The notes beneath the pieces are model-generated. The model saw nothing but the letters and a program-made list of their open reading frames with translations. It did no database searches and was not told the DNA's origin. Source: Nectonema munidae (Eukaryota; Nematomorpha; Nectonematoida; Nectonematidae). Taken from it: a stretch of 64,000 nt of DNA. Shown here one piece after another: positions 39,501-51,500 of this stretch. Both the position numbers and the translations under genes were made by a program. The stretch's first letter is position 1. Every line of letters starts with the position of its first letter. The stretch is from NCBI GenBank assembly GCA_030549495.1, contig JAUIRK010000885.1, positions 124,001-188,000 of the forward strand. The letters run 5' to 3'.

Positions 39501-42500
39501 TGGATTCGATTCATCATCGATACGAATTTGTTCATAGTTTGACATAAGCGGTACATCAGTGCTTTGTCAATGAAAATACACCCGCTACACCTTACCTTTT
39601 ACTCAAAATTGAAAAATTTGCTACATAATTAACATAAGAGAGAAAGAAAACAAAATAAACTAATAAAAAATTTTCACTATTTTAAAATGGAACCGTCTGT
39701 TCTTCGAATAATTTCAAAATAATAGGAGGCATAAAGAATTAGAGTTTATTTGATATTTTCAAGTTTTTATAAACAGCAAAAGCCAACCTTTAAGTAGCTA
39801 GCCCTTATAATTAAAAAATTATTTAAACTAACGGTCGACAGACATTTCGCCCCATAGACAATTTGCCCCCTGACAAATTTTCTCATAGGCTATTAGTTTC
39901 ATCTATCTTTGCTTATTATATGTGTAAAATTATTAAAAAAATTTATATTCTTGTTTATTTTATCTCTATTAAATTATTTCAAATTATTCATTTTATCTCT
40001 TAATTTTTTAGAATTGTCCATGAGACAAAATGTCTTATGAAAATAGGGGGCCGAATTGTCCATGAAACAAAATGTTTTATGAAAATAATGGGGCAAAATG
40101 TCCGAGGACCAAACTAACATAAATCAAAGTATACGAGAAAAGAAATTATTGCGCTTTTTGAATATTTAAGTTTTCAAATGTTACAAAATGTAGCAAACGT
40201 AGTGAAAAAGATTGTGACTTTTGTTGAAAAAAAATTCTTAGCGCGAGTCTAACAATACTCATTGATATAAAATTGCAACGATTGAAAACTATTTTAATAC
40301 TCTAAATGCAAATTAGACAGAAGCAGTGGCGTAGCTAGATAAAAGTTAATAACAATTTAAAAACAAAAACTTGAGCAACATTATTTATACTTTCTTGACC
40401 CTTTCATTAGAGAAATTTTCAAAAACTGTAAGATGCATGGGGGCACCATGCGGTACATAGGAGTGTGGGCACGGCCCCTCATGCCCCAGCCTAGCTACGT
40501 CACTGGAGAGAAGAGAGCTGAATGAGATAGGAGAGCCTAACAAGAGAAGAGGGCTTGAATGAAAGAAGAGAGCTTGAGTAAATGATTGAGTTTTAGCAGA
40601 GAAAGCGGAGGAGAAAAAGAAATAGGATCACTGTGACAGAAGATGAGAAAATCTAGTGGATCATCAACATGTGTTTGCTCAAAAATACTATAAAGAGGAG
40701 ACACTGTGATAAACATTGCTTACTTATTGTGTGCATATTGAAGCAATGGATTATTATTATATAGCTCTCACACATCGTCTGTAAAATATGTTCGATAGGA
40801 ATTTCAGAGCAGCTTGGCATGATGTTTGATTGATTCGAAAGTCTGCATACATGTTTTATAAACAAGCAGCATATAAATTAGAACTTGCGCAAAGCTTCTA
40901 AACATTCCTTAAAAAGGATATAAGTAAGTAAAAATACAACTAAGATAACTTTACTGATTAAACAAAAAATTGAAAGTAATTTTTTAATAAATAAAAAATA
41001 ATAAAGTAGATAACTAATTTATTAAAGATTTTAATGAGGCGTCTGGATATTTTAATCTATTTTCTTCTACTATTTGTATAAGCTGCTGCATTTGACTCTC
41101 GTTTTTTGTTCTACCAGCCTTGGTGAAGTCTTGGATCAACGCTACATCTCTTTCCGCAACATCATTAACTACATTAAGAGAGTCAACAATTTGTTTTGCT
41201 TCAATATAAGATGGGTGGTTTTCCCATTTTAATGGATCATTTTCTTTAAGAAAGTCATCAGGAAGTTCAAGAAGAGAAAACAAAGTTTTAGTTTGTGAAG
41301 AACAAAGATCAGATAGTTTTTTACCTTCTGGATTAGGAAGCCAAACTTTTCGAGGTGGATCTTCTGAGCCTTCAACATATTTTATATTTTTTACCATAGC
41401 AGTTTTTTCTGAGGAATCTATTCTTTCATCAAAGAGAGCAAGTGCAATGTTTACTTCACTCAGATACCATAAATGACGACTCATTTTTTCATAAGCAGGA
41501 AGGTTTGAAGTCTTTAGCACTTGAAGTAACTCAAGATCATTTTTTGGAGCAAAAGAAGCCTTTCTAGCATCAAACCAAGCTTTAACATAGTGATTGGCAA
41601 CAAAAAGACAAAATTTTCTAATTTTTTCAATTAAACTTTCTAAAGAATTTGGCACAATTTTTTCTAACTTTTGTTTGAATATATAACATAAAAACTGCTT
41701 CTGAAACATCCAAATTTTAAAACAATAGATTGCTTTAGCCATCCAACGAGCTCGATGAACGGCTCCTGGCTTCATAAATGTGGGAATTTGATAACCACAA
41801 GGTACGGCTCCAAAAAATATAATTGTTAGTTGAAGAAGTTCTTTGTAGTCGTCACGCGGATGGTTCTGGTTTAAAAGATTTTTAGCATGTTGAATAATAG
41901 AATCAGCCCAAGGATTAATTTCATTAATAATATTTTCATCATCAACAGCAGTTATATACTGCGTTAAGTCGAAATTATTCCAAGCCTTTCTAAAAGTTTG
42001 AAACAAAGTAATTTCAGGTCCCGAAGTCGCATCATCAACAAAGGAACTATAAACTGCGCCTAAGACAAGTTCTAAAATATGATGCCGACAAGGAAAATGA
42101 AGAAGTTGCCGATCAAGCATTCTTTCAACACTAATACAAACGCCATTCCGTACTCCAGTATTTACAGCAGTAGTGTCAAAGCACATTCCTCTAACATATC
42201 TGGTTAAATTCCACTCTTTTAAAGTTAATAAAATTGCCTCAGATGTTTCTTCTGCTTTTGCCGTTTTAAGCTTTGGAATTGAAAGAATTTTTGAAAATCC
42301 CTTTCCAGTCACTAGAATTGGCAATCTGTCAATTTTAACATTTCCAGTTAGATCCAGCATCACTTTTGAATCCCAATGAATTATTAGCGGGGTGCTAACC
42401 TTAAAATTTTGCTTTATTTTTTTGGCATGTTGCTTTCTGCATTTAATACGAGTGGATCGAATTGCACTAGGACTTAAAGAAAACCCATTTATGCTATGCT

Positions 42501-45500
42501 CAAATTGCTTAGCAAATGTAAATAAAACCCGACTTGCTGAACGATTGCTAAGAAGAGTCCTATCCAAAACTTCTGCTACTTCAGATGAAACAGCATGTGT
42601 TCTCTTTTTTCTTTTTTTAGAAGGATTGGAAGCGGGATAGTCAAATGAACTAGATGATTGCTTATTTGGACTAGATTCTGTAGAGCTTGAAGAAGAAAAG
42701 GATTTCAGACTAATGGTTTCAGAAACAGCATTCATCTCCTTTATTGATCTTTCTTTTCTCTTCAACTCTTCCTCTTTGCGTCTTTCAATTTTATTTAAGG
42801 TATTTGCTGTCTTAAAGTCCATACTTCCAATCTTTCCCGGGCGTCCTTTTTTTCTTTGCGAAGCAAGAAACTCTCTATCTTGATCAATAGTTATCATTTT
42901 CATAGCATTAGCATGAGCTATATCAAACAACTCTTTGATGTCATTTTTAAATTTGTTTTGTTTTTTTTCATTAGTAATAGTTTTACGATGAATGCTTTTC
43001 TTCAAACTCTGCCAAGTAGTGTGTAATTTTTTAACATGGGAGACTACTGCAGGAAGATGTTTTGTAGGAATCCCTTCTGAAGACCAAATTTTCATAATAT
43101 CTAAGGCAGTTTGTTTCACACTTTGTGCTAGTGTTTCATTCATTTCTATGTGAAGAAACATTAAATAACGAAGAACTTCTTCTTTAGATGGAAGTTTCTG
43201 GGCAGGTATTGTTGGATTAGGGGATCCAATAAGCCAAATTGATTTTTTCGATCTAGTTCCCGATGCCATTAAAAAAAAATTTTAAATTTTTCTAAAAACA
43301 AAAAAATAATGATATTTTTATGTACATTTTTTACTAAACAAAATTATAAAATTAAGTTATGCTTTTACCATCTTTGATAAAAAAAACTATTATTACTAAG
43401 TGATAAATAGATAAAATAAGACAATATACGTAAAAAAACATGAAAGATATTACGAAAAAATAATTTCAGATAATCTAAATAAATTTTTTATAAATTTTAA
43501 AACTGAGAAAAAACTGACATTTTACAACCTTTCTACATAGCTTGCGCAAGTTGAAAATCTTAACTAACAAAAAAAAATTTTTACATACTGATTTTTAACA
43601 AAAACCTCATAGAATAACGAGTTGTATGCATTAAAATGAAAACTTTTATTTTTTTAAAAGCACCCTAATATATATACAAGGAAAAATGAATAAAAGTTGC
43701 AGAAGAAAGGACAATCAAAGTAGTATTTAAATTAAGAATTATAAAAGTTATAACATAAATAGGGAATATATAACATTCAAATGATAAAATTATATAAAAG
43801 ACATGCATTCAAATAAAGGTGAAAAAGAATCACACAAGGAATTCCACAATTTGAATATTACAATCTTTCCGATCTTCAAAATGAATCCTCGATCCCAAGT
43901 CTTCTGATCGGTTTCCGCTCCCTGCACGAACGCATTAGCCTTGGACTATCTGTGTCAGCATCTTTTTGATTAGCACCATGTACTGATGTCTCTTCATTTT
44001 CATCTGGTAAGGGCTCATCATCTATGGCACTTGGAGCTAGATGTTTCAAGGCAACTGTGTTTTCCTTTCCATCTTGGTACCTCACGCGTGCGCATTCCGG
44101 TTTACTTCCAAAAGCTCCACTAGTTCGACCTAAGGTTTCGTTTTAGAAGGAAAAGGAAATTTCTTTATCTATGCAGTCTTTGATTCAGAGAGCCAGCATG
44201 GGAGTTTTGAGTTTGCTGTGCCTCTTTCAAACGTAAAAATTCTTTCATGAGGCGTTTTATTAGTCGTCGTATTGAGCAGAGTTCTTAACGCTTTCAGACT
44301 CTCAGGCAAAACTTCTTCCCACCTTTCAATCGGCAGACCAAAAGTTTCAGTTGCTAAAGTTATTGTCCTCCAAATCAAACCATTATGACGTTCACACTGG
44401 GAATTTCCTTGAGGATTGTAAGCAATAGTAAATGTCGAGCGTATACCTCTAACTAAGAGAAACGATTTAAGTTCGTCAGAAAGAAAGGACTTACCTCTAT
44501 CAGAATGTATGTACTTTGGATAGCCGAAGGTTGTAAACAGGTCTTGTAAGCAACTAATAACAGTACTTGATGATAGATCTTTGCACGCGTAGGCAAAAGG
44601 GAACCTTGAGTATTCGTCTATGATAGTTAGGATATACCTGTTTTTGTTGTTAGAGGGCAAGGGACCTTTAAAGTCAATCGACAATCTGTCAAAAGGTTTA
44701 GTAGACTTGATAATGTGATGTTGGTCAGAATTGTAGAATCTTGGCTTACACTTTCGACATACTTGGCAGTTATTTGTTAAAACTTTGATTTCTTCCATCG
44801 AAAAAGGTAAGTTATTTTCTCTTACATAGTGGTGCATTCGTCGGATTCCTGGATGAATCAAATGATTGTGCAGTCGTTGTAAATCTAAGGATTGTTTGGA
44901 GACGGTGCAAGACCTTGATAGTGCATCAGCTGATACGTTTTCTATTCCAGGGCGATATTTGATGTCAAAGGAATAAGAAGCTAGTTCCAAGCACCAACGA
45001 AGCATTTTGTCGCTTTTTATTTTGCTTTTACCACGTGGATCAAACATGTAAGAAATAGCTTTTTGATCCGTCACCACTGTGAATTTTTGCCCATCCAATT
45101 GCGTATGGCCTCAACGATAGCAAGAGCTTCTTTTTCCACTATGTGTGTATTTTTCTCAGCAGAATTTAGTGTTTTTGAAAAGAAACCAACTGGTCTCCCT
45201 TCTTGTAAAAGACAAGCAGCAATTGCTTTATTAGATGCATCAGTCTCCAACACGAGTGGTTTACTTTGTTCAATTGCTCTTAGAGTGGAATCTTTAATCT
45301 CTTCTTTCAAGGATTTTATTACTTTTCTTTGTTCAGTGTCCAAAGGAAAGGATGAAACTTTTGTAAGTGGCTGTATCTTTTTCGAAAAGTCGCGAATCCA
45401 CTTCGCGTAGTATGATTAGAATCCCATCATTCTTTTTAACTCAGCAGTAGATCTTGGGATGGGCATCTCCATCAAAGGCTTTACACGATCTTGGTCAGGT

Positions 45501-48500
45501 CTTAATTGTCCTTTGCTAATCTCATATCCGAGAAATTTAATATGCGTTAGACAGAATTTACTTTTGTTCCAATTTATCCTAAGGGAGTTTGCCTTGATCG
45601 CATCAAAAAGCAGCTTCAGATTATGGTTTTGATCTTCCAAGGACTCCCCACAAACAATTACGTCATCTAAATATGAAAAAGTGTTGACAAGTTTATTTGA
45701 TGAAATAAAATTGCTGATATAGCGTTGAAATGCGGAAGCACCATTTATCACGCCCATGGGAATTTTGGTAAATTGGAAAAGTTTGCCACATGCTTCAAAC
45801 ACAGTATACATACGTTCTTCCTCTCTTAACTCGACCTGATAGTATGCTTCGGAGAAATCTATCAAACTAAAATATTTGAACTTTGACACTTTAGCAGCCA
45901 ATTCGTTCAAAACAGGTAAGGGGTAAGCATCAGGTAAGGTATATTTATTTATAGTACGTGAAAAATCTATTACCATTCTTTTATTTCCATTACTTTTAGG
46001 TACGAGTACTATTTGGTCTCGCTACGGAGAATTTGATTCTTCAATAACTCCAGCTTCCAATAATCGAGAAATTTTAAATTTAATAAATTCACCGTCTTTT
46101 ATGTTGAATTTTGCTGTTTTTGTAGCGATAGATTTACACTCGGGAGTTAGGAACTTGAAAAGTTTTATTTCAGAGTACTTCTTAGTTGCACAATTCTTTT
46201 GAGGACCATTAACTCCACAAGGAAACGAAAAAGATATAGGAGCATTCTTTCCTCCCAGACTAATCCTTACCTCTTTATGCTTTTTCATAAAGCTCATTCC
46301 CAAGATAACTTGTTTCCATAAATCGGGTAAGACTAAGAATTCTTCATCTTCATACAACCGGTTATGAACACGTAACGACGCCTTAACTTTTCCAAGTACC
46401 TGAATTTTAAAACGACAAGAAGCCATACAACCTGTTCTTTGCATGGGAGCAACTTTAGTTTTAGAGACATTGCAGTCTTTTTGTCAATAAAATTGTCTGT
46501 ACTCCCTGTATCCAAGAGTGCGTAGCATTTAGCACCATTTAGAAATACAACACTTTTCCAGCTGGAGTGAGTAAAGCTTGAATTTAGCATCGAGAGAATT
46601 TTTTGCGAGGATTTCCCCCCCTTGTAAAGACCAATCTTTTTGCAGTAAAGCTGTTTGAGTTTTTCGGAAGTCTTTGTACCCCACAAAAAAACCCACGGTG
46701 TTGTAAAGGAGGTACAAACTTCTTGTTGAGTGTGATTCTAGTAGAATCTTCAAGATGCTTCTCCTTTGAAGCTGCGGCTAATTGTGTGGAATTTGTATCA
46801 TAACTTTCGTTTCTATTGATTGCTTGCTCCATAGCTCTTGTTTGATTTATTGCTGTTTCAAGGTCCAACTTTAGATTATCCAACAAACGGGTTCGAATCG
46901 CAGTATTCCTGAGACCAGAAATTAAGGAATCCCTTATAAATAGATTTTTGTGTTCATCCGCAGTAACTGCTTTAAAATTGCAATTAATGGATAAAACCTT
47001 TAATGAATGAAAAAAAGAGTCTATAGTTTCCCCGGGTTGTTGGATTCTTGTTGCGAGAAGATGTCTTGCGTGAACTTCGTTGGGTTTTTTGACATATGCG
47101 GTTTCCAGTTGTTTAGCCAACTCGTAACTGGTAGATAATTCTAGTTTGTTTGGGTTAAGCCCTTCTAAACATTCGAGATAGTAGGCGAAACCTCTAAACC
47201 AGTGTTTCCAAAGTTTTCCGCTTTGTTCATCGTCGGTTGATATAGTGAATTCCTTAGGTTTGATGATCTTGTCCATAAAAAAATAGCTTATTTGGTGAAT
47301 AAAATTGTGATGAAAATAAAAGTGAAAAGCTGGAGCTTTTATTCAACAAAAGAACGTTGTAAGGAAAGTGGATGATATCAAAATAACATGCATATATATA
47401 CAAGGAAAAATGAATAAAAGTCGCAGAAGAAAGGACGATCAAAGTACTATTTAAATTAAGAATTATAAAAGTTATAACAGATAAATAGGGAATATATAAC
47501 ATTCAAATGATAAAATTATAGAAAAGACATGCATTCAAATAAAGGTGAAAAAGAATCACACAAAGGAATTCCATAATTTGAATATTACAACAATCATGCT
47601 GGATAAGATTCACCACAACGACATTGTGGAGATCAATCATGTATTGTTGGCTCAGGTTGCTTTTTATTACTACTGTTGGCAGACTAGAGCAAGTTTCTCG
47701 AACTTTAGGAACCTTCACTATTACACTGTTACACATCCAGATGTGGATTGTGGAACCATGGACAGCTGCAATTACGTTTTCTTGATTTAGGAGATTTCTA
47801 GCATATAAAGATGGATTTATTGATGCAAACAATCCTGACACTCGAGCCATCATAGTGGAGCAGAAACTAGATGATCGGTATCCTAGTTCACCTGATAGAA
47901 ACTCTATCATTGACATTGTATCATGGGTTTCTATCTGAGTATCCACATATCTTTTATGCCGTGTTAAGACAGGCTTCACCCTCGACTCCTGATGCAAGCT
48001 GGGCACTCCGTCCCATTTTAGCTCCACACATTCATAGGTTAAGGTGTAGTTCTCCCAATGGCAAGATTTATTGATTAGCCCGAATCTAATTCCCTTTAGC
48101 GGGAACCATATTCGTCCTGTCTCATAGACAGCACTATGATTGTGACTGGTTATGGTGGTTCTTTCATCTGTAGGGTCCACTTCCCAGAAAATATGTGAGG
48201 ATCTTGACGTTTCACACGTTCCAGACTTATATGAACAATGGGTGATATCTCCTAGAGCCGATATATGGAACGGAGCATGGAACATCATCACATGACCTTT
48301 GGTTCTATAGCAGTTTATTGTGTGTACTAGGGTTTTAGGCCGACTGTACTCACAGGTTGGAGTGTTTTCTAAGATATCTTCAAACCTAATGTGTCCACCA
48401 ATGACTGTTGGGCAAAAACCATGGGCTATTTCTAGGGCATCCCTGGTAGATAACAAGTGAGGAGTGCACACTCTGGTACAGGTTTTTGCTCCAAAGAAGA

Positions 48501-51500
48501 ACACTCTGCTTTTTGGAGCTGCAGATATGGGCTTGTACCATAGTTGCATCCGTTATGTATTCTTCAGTTTGGGCATCTTGTGGTAATCACTCCATGGAGA
48601 CTACTATTTCTTACACACGGGTTAATCTCGGGTATCCTCAGTCAAAAGTGAGTTGGACTTGTAGGACATGACAATGCTGTGTGATCATGAGGGTGATAGA
48701 TGTCTGGCACCAGTTTATCAAATATTGAGCCATATGCTTTTCATATTTTTTCTCTTGCCTGGAAGTCTGCTGACTGACCCACTTGCATTCCTAGATAACT
48801 CACTAGTAGGGTTAAGATAACAGTCATTATTTTTATCTTTTCTTTTTGATTATTACTTACTATTTTACTTATCACCTTGTCTAGTATATGGTGTATAGTT
48901 TTTAAATACTGGTTTAACCACTTGGAACTTAAAGTTGCTTGTTCAAGTGGAAAGTTAATGGTTTGTTATTCTAATATAACTGAAACCATCATGAGAAATA
49001 ACTACAGTTTTCCCATGTAAATTCTGTTGAGTAAGACTTAAGGTTTTCCCTTTCTTCGATAGAAACTGTGATAACATCTATTTTGTAATCGCTACTGGTG
49101 GGTATTAATTTGTACACTGGAAGACCATGTTCATCAGGAGACAACTCAACACTAACATGTCTACTCATGTCTGCCAAGGGTACTGTATTGGTGATGCCAA
49201 GTGGGATTTCTTTTTACAACACTATTTTGTTGTTTTATTTTTTTATGGCAGGCTTTTTTTCCGTAGGGGTTGTTTTTTTTTTTGTGTGAGGGGGTTGATA
49301 CCACATTTTTTTTGTGTTGTTTTTATAATCTTTTTTTTTTTTTTTATACAAAACAATGGGTAGGGAACTGGGTTTTTTTTTGGGTAGAAGAATATTTTTT
49401 GGTTTTTTTTTATTATATTTATTTTTTCTAATAATTATTTTTGGGGGGGGGGGGGGGGGGGGGGGGTGGGTGGGGGGGGGGTGGGGGTGGGTGGTTGTTT
49501 GTTGTTGGTGGGGGTTTTGTTTGTTTAGACCGTATTGTTGCTGAGGTGATGGAAGCCTCTAGTTGGCAGATACGCTCCTCATGTGTCTCTAATTTACGTA
49601 TCATAATATCCATACACTCTTGGAGTCTGTCAACCTCGAGCATTAGTTGATCGACCGTCTGTTGAATTCTCTTTGTTGAAGCCAGTATCTCCTGCTGCGA
49701 AATGTAATATCTATTTTTGATAACTTGTATTCAATTTTTGGAATTCCGTCAACTAAAAGCGAAAACATGCATAGCAGAAATTAGTTGTGGCATAAAACTA
49801 AACATTTGATCCAATTTTTTTAGTTTTAATTATGATTTTCTTTATACTTTTTTTTACTTTGAAATTCTGATTGTGGCGAAAGCATGCCAATTTATCCATG
49901 TATCTTTTGCATGCTGTTGTCCAATTTTATTAAACAAACGTAAGTAACAGTAATTTAATTATGTTTGTCAAAATTAATTAGCCCAAAAGGTTTTCTATAT
50001 TTGTAGAATACATCCAAAATTAATATATCTCTACCTTATAACTAAAATACTCTGAAAATCTTTTCGTAGAAATTGAAAAGAATATTTATTTAATTTTGTT
50101 AGTTATTTGTATTCACTAAAACTAAAATATAGATTTAGAAAATTTTGAAATGAAAGCGATATTTTTGATAATATTTTGCTTCAGTCAAAGCGGCATATAC
50201 ATAACCAGAAGTGTATAATTTTTATTCATTGTACTACAAAGTCAAATTCGTTCCAACCCTAACCTAACCCATTATATTTGTATTTGTATCTAACTTATAA
50301 AAAGATGTGTTTTATCCACGCTTATTGTCTGAACTCTGTATACCTTGTTGGAGATCTACAAAAATATATCAGGAACAATAGGTATCTTAAGAATAGATTT
50401 GAAGGTTTCTTCACCTAAAAATGTAGAACTTAATCAGTCCCCCAATGGAAAATTTCATGAAAATAATCTTAATTATGTTTATCTCTGAGTGAAAGGTACA
50501 TTTTTAGGGAAATGAGCTGAGCACCGTATAATATAGAATTCCATAGGATGAACGGAAAACCTTAACTTAAAATCAAGTTTTATTTTATGTCACTTGTCAG
50601 CTAATCTATTTCATTTAGAACGAAAAGAAAACATCATATAACTTACATCTAAATAAAACTTACGCTTACTGAATTAGAAATAAAACATACATGAAGAGCA
50701 ATGATAAAAATTAGATAGCTATGTATTATTGAATAATCAGAAATTAAATGTGAATTTTACACTCAATCAAACTAAGCGCTGATACGAGTTAACGAATTCC
50801 ATTTAACTCTTATTACCATATGGGCGTGATAAAATCTTTAAACATGGTTTTTATCAACAGAAGTTTGGTATAAAAATTTGACGATTATCTAACCGATGCG
50901 TACTTAGGTGAAGAAGATATTTTATGAAGAAGTTTCACTATTTCTCAATCTCTCTAATCCCACTTTTTCACTTAAACTTGAGAAATTTCAAACTGCCAGT
51001 AGACCTCTTGACTTAAAACTACTCTATAATTTATTAACATAATATATATACGCAGTGAAATATTCTAAATTTATTATTTTATCACGGATACAATATAAAA
51101 TATGCTATATTATATATGTGTTTGTAAAGAACTAATGTTTTTTATAAGTGAAAAACTATCTGAAGATTTTGAATCATGCTTCAATGTGATTTCGTCTATA
51201 TTATAGCATATTGTATTTAGTAAGTTCAATCGCAAATCTGTATTTAAATGTTTTCTGTTTGCCTAACTAAAACTCTCTCAACTAAATAAGGATGATGGAA
51301 AAGCAATCATATAAGGAACTATAAAGGGAGTAAAGAAGGGTTGATTTGCTAAGAATTGCAGAATTTATGATATCTTTTTTGTTCAAAATTACAATTAACT
51401 CAAGTATTGTTATGAAGTTGTATTAACTTCTTATGAATTTCAACGGGCACTTGTTTTGCATTCGTTGAAAATGGCTGAAGGATGTACTAGGGTATTATCA

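Larger units (their letters stand above)
38127..40727. repeat. Dispersed repeat, inverted relative to 967-3660
   Basis: Starts caggggcgcacatcc followed by a G run. It matches the reverse complement of the left-end repeat over most of its length, interrupted by the 558-bp insertion at 38377-38934 and the MITE at 40324-40505. Another gaggggcaag-type edge is at about 39175-39185, suggesting at least two joined units. It separates the viral L gene from the block holding G. Confidence 0.7.
43667..47589 (-). mobile_element. Ty3/Gypsy LTR retrotransposon inserted in the viral G gene
   Basis: Between two near-identical terminal blocks (43667-43862 and 47390-47589) lie gag, protease, RT, RNase H and integrase in Ty3/Gypsy order on the - strand. 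Coding regions carry only a few stops and one or two small indels. The insertion cuts the viral glycoprotein at 47589/47590, so it is younger than the viral integration. Its far end abuts the DNA transposon terminus at 43666. Therefore the continuation of G is not found next to it, and target duplications could not be confirmed. Confidence 0.88.
32746..49692 (-). other. Endogenous negative-strand RNA virus locus (P-like, X, G, L), with nested transposons
   Basis: On one strand, in one order, lie a coiled-coil phosphoprotein-like fragment, a small ORF, a glycoprotein and the large polymerase. This is the 3'-to-5' order of a mononegavirus-type genome written as mRNA sense. All frames are broken. 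The block lies antisense in the last ZSWIM8 intron, between two copies of a 15-bp repeat. The stretch 32746-33100 beyond L has no frame and could be trailer. Sequence between G and L is displaced by a Gypsy element, a DNA transposon and a dispersed repeat. L proves the affiliation (motifs below). Family is uncertain. G directly before L and a cleaved G suggest an artovirus/nyamivirus-like or chuvirus-like relative. Artoviruses are known from sea lice, but no database comparison was possible. Confidence 0.8.

Noticed and set aside
47590-48827. G as an env gene of the Gypsy element (errantivirus-like)
   Set aside because: It lies outside the LTRs, upstream of gag in the same orientation, and is cut by the insertion. 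It fits the viral P-X-G-L order instead.
49356-49650. Poly-Gly and poly-Pro ORFs
   Set aside because: Products of the G/T low-complexity block in different frames.
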